Shown here in pieces: positions 42,323 through 51,095 of a stretch of DNA of 64,000 bases (within the stretch, counting starts at the first letter, position 1; each line of letters starts with the position of its first letter). Source of the stretch: Alphaproteobacteria bacterium (GTDB taxonomy: Bacteria > Myxococcota_A > UBA796 > GCA-2862545); the NCBI GenBank assembly GCA_020632955.1, contig JACKEO010000005.1, forward strand, positions 186,001 through 250,000, given 5' to 3'. The notes under the pieces are model-generated. The model was not told the origin of the DNA. It searched no databases and was given only the letters and a program-made list of their open reading frames with translations. The position numbers and the translations under genes were made by a program.

Positions 42323-43567
42323 TCAGCGAACGAGCCGCCCGAGCGAGGCCAGCCCGCGCTCCAGCACCTCGCGCGACGGGCCGAAGCTGAAGCGTGCGAA
42401 GGCCTCGTAGCGGCCGGGGCGATCCGGGCGCCGGCGGCCCGGGTTGATGTCGAAGAACTCGCCCGGGACGACGATCACGCCCTCGTCGAGGGCGCGTCGG
42501 AACAGGCCCATGCCCGTGGTGAGCCCCGGCGGCAGGCGCGACAGATCGCCCCAGCAGTAGAAGCCGCCCTGGGGCGGGCTGTCGACGATGACGCCCAGGC
42601 GCTCGAGGCCCTCGAGCAGGAGCTGGCGCTTCGCGCGGAAGGTGGTCTGGATGGCGCGCGCCTCGGCATCGGCCACCTGCTGCTCCACCAGCGGGATGGC
42701 CGCCTTCTGCAGGGGGCGGGCGCAGCCGCCGTCGAGGAAGGAGCCGGCGCTGGCCACGCGCTCGATGACGTCGCGCGGACCCACCGTCCAGCACACGCGC
42801 CAGCCCGGGTAGCGCCAGTTCTTCGTGAGCCCGTCCACGAGGACCACCGGGTCCTTGTCGACGTCCTCCACGCAGGCCGCGGCCGACACGGTGAGCTGGT
42901 CGCCCACGTAGGTGTAGTGGCTGTAGAACTCGTCGAAGATCAGGGTGCAGGACAGGTCGCGCGCCGTGTCGACCCAGCCCTGCAGGCGGTCGCCGTGGAT
43001 GAGCCGGCCGGTGGGGTTGCACGGGTTCGACAGCAGGATGGCCGACAGGCCCAGGTCGACGATCTGGTCGTGGAGCTGGGCGGCCGAGAAGGCGTAGTGC
43101 AGGTCCGGGCGCAGGCGCAGGGGGATCGACACGAAGGTGCCGAAGCTGCCCAGCAGCTCCTCGTAGGCGGTGTAGTCCGGGAGGAAGTGGCCGACGTTCG
43201 TGCGTCCGAGGGTGGCCACCAGGCGGGTGAGCGCCACGCGACCGCCGGCGCTGATCGCCACGTTGTGGGCGGTGTACCGGCTGCGCTTCCCGGCGCGGTA
43301 GCGGGCGTTGTACAGCGCCGCCACGGCCTCCTTGAGCTCCCACAGGCCGTCGACCGGGGCGTACTCGTGGTCGTCCACGTCGAGGTCGACGCTGGTGGCG
43401 CGCGCGGGGGAGCCGGGCAGGTCGCCCGTCTCGGGCGCACCCTGGCCCAGGTTGGCCCAGGCGGGGTCGTCGGGGGTGTACCCGGCGCGTGCCGCCTCGG
43501 TCATGACGTAGATCACGCCCGTCTTGGGGACGGCGCGGAAGGGGCCGGAGGTGCGGGTGTCGGTCAT
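42323..43567 (-). CDS. PLP-dependent aminotransferase, class I/II
   Basis: A 414-residue cytoplasmic enzyme of fold type I. SNPCNPTG is the PLP-phosphate loop, FDEFYSHY holds the Asp that pairs with the pyridine N, and DGLTKNWRYPGWR contains the Schiff-base Lys. FSFGPSR at the C-terminus carries the carboxylate-binding Arg. The N-terminus (VIYVMTEAARAGY) is typical of aspartate/aromatic-type or alanine-type aminotransferases; the exact amino-acid pair is not readable. It lies downstream of the VTT-protein gene on the same strand. Confidence 0.93.
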   Translation of the reverse strand: MTDTRTSGPFRAVPKTGVIYVMTEAARAGYTPDDPAWANLGQGAPETGDLPGSPARATSVDLDVDDHEYAPVDGLWELKEAVAALYNARYRAGKRSRYTAHNVAISAGGRVALTRLVATLGRTNVGHFLPDYTAYEELLGSFGTFVSIPLRLRPDLHYAFSAAQLHDQIVDLGLSAILLSNPCNPTGRLIHGDRLQGWVDTARDLSCTLIFDEFYSHYTYVGDQLTVSAAACVEDVDKDPVVLVDGLTKNWRYPGWRVCWTVGPRDVIERVASAGSFLDGGCARPLQKAAIPLVEQQVADAEARAIQTTFRAKRQLLLEGLERLGVIVDSPPQGGFYCWGDLSRLPPGLTTGMGLFRRALDEGVIVVPGEFFDINPGRRRPDRPGRYEAFARFSFGPSREVLERGLASLGRLVR

Positions 43568-43640
43568 GGGGCGCTGCGCTATCGCGCGCCCTCGGCCCGG
43601 TCACACGTCGATCCGTGCCCCCGGCCGCGGGCGGCGCGGC

Positions 43641-44243
43641 TCACTGGAAGCCGATCCACATGGGCAGCAGGTAGATGGCCACGCGGGGGATGCGCAGGAG
43701 GCTGGTGAGCGCGAAGGGCACGAAGCGCATCCCCAGCAGGCCGCAGGTCCAGGCCATCAGGCTGAACGGCAGCGGCGTGAGCGCACCGGCGGCGAGGGCG
43801 AGCAGGCCGTAGCGCTCCACCAGGTGGGTGTACTCCTCGGCGCGGTGGGCCAGCTTCTGCTCCACCCAGGGGATGCGGCGCAGCAGACGGGCGCCCACGA
43901 AGGCCGTGCAACCGCCGAGGATCGAGCCCACCGAGCCTGCCACCACGATCTGCCAGAAGGGCATGCCCCCGGCCACGGCCAGCCCCATGAAGATCTCGGG
44001 AGGCACCAGCAGGGTGGTGGCGTCGGGCACGAAGAAGCCCGCAGCCACGCCCCACATCCCGTAGGTGGCGACGAAGTGCTCGCCCCAGGCCACGGCGCGG
44101 TCGTGCACCAGCAGGCCCACGAGCGCCGCCACGAGCGAGAGCGCCACGAGCACGCCGGCCATCTGCAGCAGCAGCGGACGCAGGTCCAGCCGGTCGCGCT
44201 CGGCTTGGGGCTCGTCGTGCGGATCCGGCTCCGGCGCCGTCAT
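43641..44243 (-). CDS. VTT (DedA/SNARE-associated) domain membrane protein
   Basis: A 200-residue inner-membrane protein. The N-terminus is acidic and cytoplasmic, followed by about five helices and the VTT core: PPEIFMGLAVAGGMPFW, GSVGSILGGCTAFVGARLLRR, then YGLLALAAGALTPLPFSLMAW. DedA-family members move lipids (undecaprenyl phosphate or phospholipids) across the membrane. The ATG at 44243 begins MTAPEPDPHD; a farther ATG at 44297 gives a less plausible N-terminus. The usual G-x3-G and P-x-PF patterns are present. Confidence 0.85.
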   Translation of the reverse strand: MTAPEPDPHDEPQAERDRLDLRPLLLQMAGVLVALSLVAALVGLLVHDRAVAWGEHFVATYGMWGVAAGFFVPDATTLLVPPEIFMGLAVAGGMPFWQIVVAGSVGSILGGCTAFVGARLLRRIPWVEQKLAHRAEEYTHLVERYGLLALAAGALTPLPFSLMAWTCGLLGMRFVPFALTSLLRIPRVAIYLLPMWIGFQ

Positions 44244-44340
44244 GGGTGCATGCTCCCGGGCGGACCGCTCCGTATGGCAGCCCTGCACCCGTCGCACGGG
44301 CGCGTCTGTCCGCGCCCCACGGCATCGGCCTGCGACGCCC

Positions 44341-44925
44341 TCACCCGCCGAACAGTCCCTTGAGGCGGGTGAAGAGGCCCTGTCGGGGGATCTCCTCGGT
44401 GGGCTCGTCCTGGCCCTCGAGGCCGAAGTGGAAGTCGTAGGCGCTTTCGTCGGGGTCGACGCCCTCCAGCAGGGCCAGCGCCTCGTCGAGTCCCTTCGGA
44501 TCGGGCAGGCCGGCGCGACGACGCCAGGCGAGGCCGTCGAGGACCAGCCGGGCCACGGCCTCGGGTTCGGTGACGATCAGGGTGCCTTCGGGATCCTGGT
44601 CGGCGGCGAAGGCCGGCACGTGCTCGGCGCGCAGGCCGCCGCGCACCCGCGTGGCGACGAGGCCCTCCTCGGCGAGGTCGACCTCGAAGGCGGCGCAGGC
44701 GGCGCTGCCGTCGTCGTGCACGCGGGAGACCACCGCGTGCAGCCGGGCCTCGGGCTCGAACCAGTCCTGGGAGAGCCAGGCATCGCCGAGCGGCCAGCCG
44801 CCGGCATCGCGGGTGCCGGTGCGGGGCGCCTTCGTGCGGGCCTTGCGCTCCGACTGGCGGGCCTGGCGGCGCTCCTTGTGCTTCTGTCGCGCCGCTGCCT
44901 TCCGCCGCTCGCTCGCTGTGCTCAT
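44341..44925 (-). CDS. Hypothetical protein with basic N-terminus
   Basis: A 194-residue soluble protein. Residues 1-40 are very basic (RRKAAARQKHKERRQARQ), suggesting nucleic-acid contact. The rest is acidic with alternating strands and helices (AWLSQDWFEPEARLHAVV, ARLVLDGLAWRRRAGLP) and ends in LFTRLKGLFGG. No family recognised. It is upstream of and on the same strand as the VTT gene with a 97-bp gap. Confidence 0.65.
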   Translation of the reverse strand: MSTASERRKAAARQKHKERRQARQSERKARTKAPRTGTRDAGGWPLGDAWLSQDWFEPEARLHAVVSRVHDDGSAACAAFEVDLAEEGLVATRVRGGLRAEHVPAFAADQDPEGTLIVTEPEAVARLVLDGLAWRRRAGLPDPKGLDEALALLEGVDPDESAYDFHFGLEGQDEPTEEIPRQGLFTRLKGLFGG

Positions 44926-45105
44926 GGACGCTCCGGGCCGGCGGCCTAACCGGCGCGCCCCTCGGCTGTCTCCCGGCCCGCGGAGACCGTGCCACGTAAG
45001 GAACGTGTCTGCCCCGTTCGACCGCAGGGGAGCGCGTGATACCGTCGCGCGGCTTTCTTCGGGTGCTTCCGGCGCCCGGTCTCGTGTTGCTCCTGGAGGG
45101 GTCCC

Positions 45106-45927
45106 GTGGCCCGACGCACCATCGGCACCGGCGCCATCGCCTTCTACCTGCTGTTCTTCTGGGGCCTGGTGGCCGCGGGCTTCGTGGTCATCACGTCGAA
45201 CGCCGCCCCGGGTGCGCCCCAGCTCGCGTGGAAGGAGGCCGAGGCCACCACCACGACGAAGCTCACGGTCGAGATCGCCACCGAGGCGCCCGACGCCAAC
45301 GGCGACTCGATCAAGTACGCCTACAGCTGGACGCGGAACGGCGAGCCGGAGCCCGAGCGCAGCTCGAACTCGGTGTCGAGCCGCGACATCCGCAAGGACG
45401 AGACCTGGACGGTCACCGTGGTGCCCGACGACGGCACGCAGGACGGCTGGGGCTGCACGCTGCCCTGGCGGGAGTGCGCCGGCGAGGCCTCGGCCACCCT
45501 GTCGATCACCGTGGGCAACACGCCGCCGCGCGCGCGCCTGCGCTTCACGGATCCCGAGGGCAACGACCTCGAGTCCTTCGACGGCAAGACCGACGTGATC
45601 CTGTCGCTGTCGTGCTTCGACCCCGACATCCTCAACGCCCAGCGCGACGAGCGCGAGGCGCGGAAGGAGGCGGGCCTGCCTGAGCCGGAGCCCGAGCTCG
45701 ACGCCGACGGCAACCCGGTGCCGCCGCCCGACCCCTGCACCTACACGGTGGCCTGGTGGCCGGCCGACGAGGAGCCGGAGGAGGGCGCCGAGGCCCCCTA
45801 CACGGAGCCGGTGCTGCCCCGCGACGCGCTCAAGAAGACCACGGCCTGGCGCGCGGTCGTCATCGCGAACGACGGCGAGGACGACGGCGAGCCGGTCGAG
45901 GAGACGATCCGCAAGACCGAGAGCTGA
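45106..45927 (+). CDS. Membrane-anchored exported protein with Ig-like units
   Basis: A 273-residue protein (GTG start with GGAGG seven bases upstream). An N-terminal helix (AIAFYLLFFWGLVAAGFVVI) anchors or exports it, followed by two or three Ig/PKD-like units (YAYSWTRNGEPEPE, NTPPRARLRFTDPEG), one with a Cys pair, and an acidic Glu/Pro-rich insert. The Ig-like unit resembles those of neighbouring lipoproteins. TGATACC at 45037 is a possible -10. Function unknown; probably envelope-associated. Confidence 0.75.
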   Translation: MARRTIGTGAIAFYLLFFWGLVAAGFVVITSNAAPGAPQLAWKEAEATTTTKLTVEIATEAPDANGDSIKYAYSWTRNGEPEPERSSNSVSSRDIRKDETWTVTVVPDDGTQDGWGCTLPWRECAGEASATLSITVGNTPPRARLRFTDPEGNDLESFDGKTDVILSLSCFDPDILNAQRDEREARKEAGLPEPEPELDADGNPVPPPDPCTYTVAWWPADEEPEEGAEAPYTEPVLPRDALKKTTAWRAVVIANDGEDDGEPVEETIRKTES

Positions 45928-45976
45928 CCGCGTCGCGATCGGGCATACTGCAGGTCGTGTGCGCCAGGAGTCGCGG

Positions 45977-47719
45977 ATGAGGTCGGTCGTGCTGTGGGCC
46001 CTGGTGCTCGCCTCCTGCGACGCGAGCCTCCGCGTGGAGCCCGCGCCCTCCTTCCCGTCGCAGCCGGGCGACATCGGCACCACCCTGCCGAACGATCCGC
46101 TCGTGCCCGGGCAGGCGCCCCTCGACGACACGGGCGACGGGGGCGTGGTCGACGGCTGCACGGCCGGCCACGCGCGCCTCGATGCGGGCATGGACTTCAC
46201 GTGCGCCATCGACGCCGACGGCGCAGTGAGCTGCTGGGGACTCAACGATCGGCGCCAGGCGCTGCCGGCCGCGGTGGACGTGGGCTGCGAGGTGACGGCC
46301 GGCGACGCGCATGCCTGCGTGCTCGACGCCGACGGCGAGGTGGCCTGCTGGGGTGCCGACGGCGGAGGCCGCACCGTGCTCCCCGAGGGCCCCTGGGACG
46401 GCGTCGACGCGGGCGGCGCGAGCAGCTGCGCGTGGCGTGCCCAGGGCGCGGTCACGGCCTGCGCGGGCAGCGTGGCGGCCCCTCCCGAGGATCTCGGGGC
46501 GGTGGAGGAGGCGGGCGTCGGCAGCACCTTCGCCTGCGCGCTGCGCATCGACGGCGAGGTCCGTTGCTGGGGCGTGGGGGCCGGCGCGAGTCCGCCCGAG
46601 GGCACCTTCGCCGCCCTCGCCGTGGGCGCGGGGCATGCCTGCGCGCTGGAGCGCAGCGGCACGCCGGTGTGCTGGGGCGCGAACGGCGCGGGGCAGGCCA
46701 CGCCACCCGAGGAGACCTTCGACCGGATCGTGGCCGACGCCGACGCCTCCTGCGGCATCACGCCCGGGGGCGCCATCCGGTGCTGGGGCGACCTGTCCGG
46801 CGGACGCGACGCGATCCCCGACGGCCGCTTCGCGGACGTGGCCATCGGCACCTCCCACATGTGCGCGCTCGAGGAGGCCGGGGGCGTCCGGTGCTGGGGC
46901 GCGCGCAACCTGCTCCAGGGCGTGGGGCCCGTGCGCGACGCCCTCGACGTGTCGGTGGGCGAGGACCACGTCTGCTGGGTGCTCTCCACCGGCGCCCTGG
47001 CCTGCGCCGGCAGTCCCTCGCAGGACAAGACCTCCCCACCGGGCGGCACCTTCGAGCAGGTGAGCGCCGGCGAGTTCCACAGCTGCGCCACGGGCACCGA
47101 CGGCAAGGTGGCCTGCTGGGGCACCTCGGGGGCGGGGCAGCTCGCCGCGCCCGACGCGCTCTTCGACACCGTGGTGGTGAACGGCCGCGCCTCCTGCGCC
47201 TGGCTCGTCGGGCAGGCCCCCACCTGCTGGGGCACCACCGACAACCTGGCCTTCACCACGCCCGTCTCGCAGCTCGGGGGCGGCTACGGCCACTTCTGCG
47301 GCCTGTCGGACGGCAAGGTGCTCTGCAAGGGCGCCAACCTCATCGGCCAGCTCGACGTGCCCGCGGCCTACGTCGACGCCGACTGGCGTGCCCTCGGCAC
47401 CGGGCGGGGCTTCACCTGCGGCGAGGTCGATCCGGCCACCGTGGGCGCCACCGACCCCGCGCTCGTGTGCTGGCGCGACGCGCCGGCCGTCCCCGAGTCC
47501 CTCGTGGGCGGCGGCGGCTTCGTGCAGATCGACGGCGGGCGCGACCACGTGTGCGGCCGCCGCGGCGACGGCTCGGTCACCTGCTGGGCCGACGTGGCCT
47601 CCACGGCCACCGAGGTGCCGGCGGGCGTCACCTTCAGCCACGTCAGCGCAGGCAACGGCTTCACCTGCGGCCTCACCCCGGACCGGCGCCTGCGGTGCTG
47701 GGGCCGGTACGCGCTCTGA
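45977..47719 (+). CDS. Surface lipoprotein with 14 Cys-paired RCC1-type repeats
   Basis: A 580-residue lipoprotein (ATG at 45977 with AGGAG seven bases upstream; lipobox VLASC). After a short Pro/Asp linker nearly the whole protein is 14 RCC1-type blades, most with C-A/G-x-x-x-DG-x-V-x-CWG signatures; three blades have lost the Trp/Gly. Fourteen blades suggest two seven-bladed propellers and up to 14 disulfides. It is a relative of the C-terminal half of the protein at 37795 without its Ig-like stalk. It is likely surface exposed and binding in function. Confidence 0.88.
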   Translation: MRSVVLWALVLASCDASLRVEPAPSFPSQPGDIGTTLPNDPLVPGQAPLDDTGDGGVVDGCTAGHARLDAGMDFTCAIDADGAVSCWGLNDRRQALPAAVDVGCEVTAGDAHACVLDADGEVACWGADGGGRTVLPEGPWDGVDAGGASSCAWRAQGAVTACAGSVAAPPEDLGAVEEAGVGSTFACALRIDGEVRCWGVGAGASPPEGTFAALAVGAGHACALERSGTPVCWGANGAGQATPPEETFDRIVADADASCGITPGGAIRCWGDLSGGRDAIPDGRFADVAIGTSHMCALEEAGGVRCWGARNLLQGVGPVRDALDVSVGEDHVCWVLSTGALACAGSPSQDKTSPPGGTFEQVSAGEFHSCATGTDGKVACWGTSGAGQLAAPDALFDTVVVNGRASCAWLVGQAPTCWGTTDNLAFTTPVSQLGGGYGHFCGLSDGKVLCKGANLIGQLDVPAAYVDADWRALGTGRGFTCGEVDPATVGATDPALVCWRDAPAVPESLVGGGGFVQIDGGRDHVCGRRGDGSVTCWADVASTATEVPAGVTFSHVSAGNGFTCGLTPDRRLRCWGRYAL

Positions 47720-47732
47720 GGGGCGGCGGGCC

Positions 47733-47990
47733 ATGACCTTCGGCCTCGGAGAGCTGCTGGTGCTCGGCGCCCTGCTGTTGCTGGTGGGCGGCGGGGCCCT
47801 GCGGGAGCGCATCGCCCGGGTCGCGCGCGAGCGGCTGGAGCGGCAGGTGCGGTCGGCCGTGCCGCCGGGGGTGCAGCGTGCGGCCAGCCTCGCGCAGGAG
47901 CTCCTCGAGCGGCCCGAGGCGGAGGAGGACGGCGAGGAGGCGCCCGACGAGGAAGGGCCCGACCACCCCTCAGCGCCGCCGCGTCCGTAG
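47733..47990 (+). CDS. TatA-like small membrane protein
   Basis: An 85-residue protein. A short N-terminal hydrophobic helix (FGLGELLVLGALLLLVGGGAL) is followed directly by an amphipathic basic helix (RERIARVARERLERQVR) and an acidic tail (EAEEDGEEAPDEEG). This is the TatA/TatB layout, although the usual Phe-Gly hinge is replaced by Gly-Gly-Gly. No tatB or tatC is in the window. The gene lies 13 bp after the RCC1 lipoprotein and its 3' end overlaps the convergent nth gene by 21 bp. Confidence 0.6.
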   Translation: MTFGLGELLVLGALLLLVGGGALRERIARVARERLERQVRSAVPPGVQRAASLAQELLERPEAEEDGEEAPDEEGPDHPSAPPRP

Positions 47991-48647
47991 GGCGTCGTCC
48001 TCGGCGCGCTGGCGCGCACGGGCCGCCTTGGACGAGGCCCAGGAGCAGATGGGGCAGGCGTCCATGTCGTGGAAGCGGGCAGGGCAGTGCTCGCGTCCGA
48101 AGAAGATGATCTGCAGGTGCACCTTCCCCCAGGTGGTGGGTGGGAAGACCCGCTTGAGGTCGGCCTCGGTCTGCTCCACCGATCGGCCGGTCGACAGGCC
48201 CCAGCGCGCCGCCAGCCGGTGGATGTGGGTGTCGACCGGGAAGGCGTCGTGGCCGAAGGCCTGCGCCATCACCACCGAGGCCGTCTTGTGACCCACCCCC
48301 GGCAGGGCCTCGAGGGCCTCGAAGCCCTCGGGCACCTCCCCCCCGTGCCGCGTGACGATCAGCTCGGCGGTGCGGGCCAGGTTGCGCGCCTTCGTGGGCG
48401 CCAGGCCGATCTGGCGGATGAGCTCGAGGATGGCGTCGGGACCCAGCGCGGCCATCGCCTGGGGCGTGGGCGCCCGGGCGAAGAGCGCAGGCGTGACCTC
48501 GTTCACCTTCTTGTCGGTGGTCTGGGCCGAGAGCATCACCGCGACGAGCAGCGTGAAGGCGTCGTGGTGATCGAGGGGGATCGGGGGGTCCGGGTAGAGC
48601 GCGTCGAGCTGGGCGCGGATGCGCTCGGCCTTCTCGGCACGGGTCAT
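47970..48647 (-). CDS. nth: Endonuclease III (Nth)
   Basis: A 225-residue base-excision repair enzyme for oxidised pyrimidines. The helix-hairpin-helix LPGVGHKTASVVM carries the catalytic Lys, and PVDTHIHRLAARWGL carries the catalytic Asp. The C-terminus has only three clustered Cys (HCPARFHDMDACPIC) instead of the usual four of the [4Fe-4S] cluster, with longer spacing between the first and second; a His in the loop may replace one ligand. The ATG at 48647 is chosen because upstream residues are poor. It is divergent from the propeller lipoprotein. Confidence 0.93.
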   Translation of the reverse strand: MTRAEKAERIRAQLDALYPDPPIPLDHHDAFTLLVAVMLSAQTTDKKVNEVTPALFARAPTPQAMAALGPDAILELIRQIGLAPTKARNLARTAELIVTRHGGEVPEGFEALEALPGVGHKTASVVMAQAFGHDAFPVDTHIHRLAARWGLSTGRSVEQTEADLKRVFPPTTWGKVHLQIIFFGREHCPARFHDMDACPICSWASSKAARARQRAEDDALRTRRR

Positions 48648-48692
48648 GCTTCCTCCGGGGCGCCTGGGTAGCGCGGCCTCCCGCGCACGCAC

Positions 48693-48712
48693 ATCGGCAA
48701 CATCTTGCCGAT
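48693..48712. promoter_or_regulatory. Perfect 8-4-8 dyad between divergent genes
   Basis: ATCGGCAA (48693-48700) and TTGCCGAT (48705-48712) are perfect arms around CATC, in an AT-richer stretch between nth and the propeller lipoprotein. It is followed on the + strand by TTTCTT, but no + strand gene ends nearby, so an operator is likelier than a terminator. TTGGAC at 48717 and TAGGCT at 48742 form a loose promoter (19-bp spacer). Confidence 0.45.
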
Positions 48713-48773
48713 TTTCTTGGACGGCGACGCCCGGCGCCGGCTAGGCTCCCCCCGGGGCACGAGGAGACGACCC

Positions 48774-51026
48774 ATGACGAACCCACATCCCATCCGGCGG
48801 CGGGCAGGCCCGATCGTCGCGCTCGCGCTGGCCGCGGGCTGCGCGGGCAACGGCAGCGCGCCGGTCTTCGACCACGCGGCCTCCCTGCGTCGCATGGCCA
48901 CCTGCGACGACCTCTCGCTCCGCCTGCAGGAGACCCTGCTCGAGAGCGCGGTCGGCGGCTACGGCTACGGCTACGCCGTGCGCGGCGGGGTCGCCGAGGA
49001 CGATGCGCTCGACGTGGGCGCGCCCACGAGCGACGCGGCCGGCGGCGACGGCGACAACGGCGCCGAGGCGCCCACCGACTACAGCACCACCAACGTGCAG
49101 GAAGAGGACGTCGACGAGATCGACATCGTGAAGATGGCCGACGAGGGCCGTCTCATGGTGGTGGCGCAGGATCGCGCGCTGCACCTCGTGCGCACCTTCC
49201 CCGCCGACGCGGTGGGCAAGCTGGCCACGCTCCCGCTCGATGGCTGGGCCCAGGGCCTCTTCGTGGTGGGCGACCTGGCGGTGGTCACCATGCAGCCCGC
49301 GGTCGACAAGCTCGACGAGGGGGGCCGCGAGTCCGCCCCCGACAGCCTCGGCGAGCGCTGGGACGTCACGCGCGTGCTGGTGGTCGACATCAAGGACCCG
49401 GCGGCGCCCAAGGTGAAGCGCACGCTCGACGTGCAGGGCTACGTCGCCGACGCCCGCATGGTCGACGGCACGGTCTACCTGGTGCTCAACCAGTACATGG
49501 ACGTGTGGTCGCAGCTCGACCTGCAGGACGAGGAGCCCCCGCAGCTGCCCGAGCAGCCCTGGGAGTCCAACGACCCGCTGGCCTGGGAGGTCTGGCGTCA
49601 GCAGGCGAAGAACGTGCTGCGGCCCTACGTCGAGCGCGCCTTCGAGGGCGTCGACGTGGCCTCGCTGCTGCCCCAGTGGCGGCCCACCGCCGGTGCGGCG
49701 GCCGAGAGCATGTACGATTGCTCCGACATCTACGTGCCGCAGCCCTACACCGATCTCGCCATGCTCTCGGTGGTGCAGCTCGACGCGCGCAGTGGTGACG
49801 CCGCCGCCACCGGCCTCATGGCCAACGGCTGGACGGTCTACGCCTCCACCGAGAACCTCTACGTGGCCCAGAGCAGCCGCTGGTGGTGGGGCTGGGAGGA
49901 CGACGGCGCGAGCCACGTCCACAAGTTCCGCCTGGGCGGCGACGAGCCCGCCTACGTGGGCAGCGGCGCCGTCGACGGCTGGCTCTACGACCAGTTCGCG
50001 ATGAGCGAGCACGAGGGCTTCCTCCGCGTGGTCACCACCGACTCCTGGTGGAGTGGCGGCTTCGGCGTGGGCGTCGACGTGGCCGAGCCGGCCCCCTCCG
50101 ACGAGCCCACCTCCGGCGGGTCCAGCAGCAGCGGCGGCGGCTCCGACGGCGACAGCGGTGGCAGCGACGACGAGGCCCCCGAGGCCAGCCCCGACGCGGC
50201 GCGCCAGGAGCGTCCCGAGCCCGCCAACAACGTCTTCGTGCTCGAGGACGAGGGCGACGGCGAGCTGGTGCAGGTGGGCCACGTGGGCGGCATCGCCCCG
50301 GGCGAGACGGTCCAGGCCGTCCGCATGATGGGCGACAAGGGCTACGTCGTCACCTTCCGGCAGACCGATCCGCTGTTCACGATGGACCTGTCGGATCCCA
50401 CCCGTCCCCGCGTGGTGGGCGAGCTGAAGATGCCCGGGTTCAGCTCCTACCTGCACCCGCTCGGCGACGGTCACCTCATCGGGGTGGGCCGCGACGGCAA
50501 CGAGGACGGCAACGTCTTCGGCCTGGCGGTCAACATCTTCGACGTGCGCGACCTGTCGAAGCCCTCGCTCAGGCACCAGCTGGTGCTCGACGAGCCGGGG
50601 CGCCAGGGCTGGAGCTGGAGCTGGTCGGAGGCCCTGTGGGACCACCACGCCTTCACCCTGCACCGCGGCGTGCTCACCATCCCGGCGAGCATGGAGACCT
50701 ACGACGAGAACACCGGGCGCTGGGACGGCTTCGCCGGCACGGTGAGCTTCCTGGTGGACCCCGACGCCGGCGTGGCGGAGCTGGGCCGCGTCGACCATGC
50801 CGACCTGGTGCACGAGAGCGAGTGCCTCTACGAGCGCTGGTACGACTGGGACGTCTACGGCTCGTGCGGCTGGGACGAGGGCTGGTGGGGCAGCGCCCAG
50901 GTCCGTCGCTCGGTGGTCGTGGAGGACGTGCTCTTCACCGTCTCGTCCTACGGCGTGAAGGCGAACGAGCTGGGCGACCCCGACGTCAGCGTGGCCGACC
51001 CGGTGCTCTTCTACCCCGCGAACTGA
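48774..51026 (+). CDS. Beta-propeller lipoprotein (Beta_propel family)
   Basis: A 750-residue exported lipoprotein (lipobox LALAAGC). The family signature is STTNVQEEDVDEIDIVKMADEG near residues 102-122, followed by propeller strands such as GLFVVGDLAVVTM, KGYVVTFRQTDPLFTMDLSDP and FSSYLHPLGDGHLIGVGRDG. A disordered Ser/Gly/Asp-rich insert lies near residues 445-480. Homologues in Bacillus and archaea are secreted proteins of unknown function. GAGGAGA precedes the ATG at 48774. It ends before a strong hairpin shared with the convergent usp gene. Confidence 0.88.
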   Translation: MTNPHPIRRRAGPIVALALAAGCAGNGSAPVFDHAASLRRMATCDDLSLRLQETLLESAVGGYGYGYAVRGGVAEDDALDVGAPTSDAAGGDGDNGAEAPTDYSTTNVQEEDVDEIDIVKMADEGRLMVVAQDRALHLVRTFPADAVGKLATLPLDGWAQGLFVVGDLAVVTMQPAVDKLDEGGRESAPDSLGERWDVTRVLVVDIKDPAAPKVKRTLDVQGYVADARMVDGTVYLVLNQYMDVWSQLDLQDEEPPQLPEQPWESNDPLAWEVWRQQAKNVLRPYVERAFEGVDVASLLPQWRPTAGAAAESMYDCSDIYVPQPYTDLAMLSVVQLDARSGDAAATGLMANGWTVYASTENLYVAQSSRWWWGWEDDGASHVHKFRLGGDEPAYVGSGAVDGWLYDQFAMSEHEGFLRVVTTDSWWSGGFGVGVDVAEPAPSDEPTSGGSSSSGGGSDGDSGGSDDEAPEASPDAARQERPEPANNVFVLEDEGDGELVQVGHVGGIAPGETVQAVRMMGDKGYVVTFRQTDPLFTMDLSDPTRPRVVGELKMPGFSSYLHPLGDGHLIGVGRDGNEDGNVFGLAVNIFDVRDLSKPSLRHQLVLDEPGRQGWSWSWSEALWDHHAFTLHRGVLTIPASMETYDENTGRWDGFAGTVSFLVDPDAGVAELGRVDHADLVHESECLYERWYDWDVYGSCGWDEGWWGSAQVRRSVVVEDVLFTVSSYGVKANELGDPDVSVADPVLFYPAN

Positions 51027-51034
51027 ACCATCCT

Positions 51035-51062
51035 CCTGCCGGCGGATCCGTCCGCCGGCAGG
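51035..51062. terminator. Strong hairpin between convergent genes
   Basis: CCTGCCGGCGGA and TCCGCCGGCAGG are perfect 12-bp arms with a four-base loop (TCCG), 9 bp after one stop and 34 bp before the other. There is no U-run, but position and stability suit a bidirectional terminator or mRNA-stabilising hairpin. Confidence 0.65.
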
Positions 51063-51095
51063 CCGGGTGGGTGCACGGTGCCTGCGTCCTGGGGG

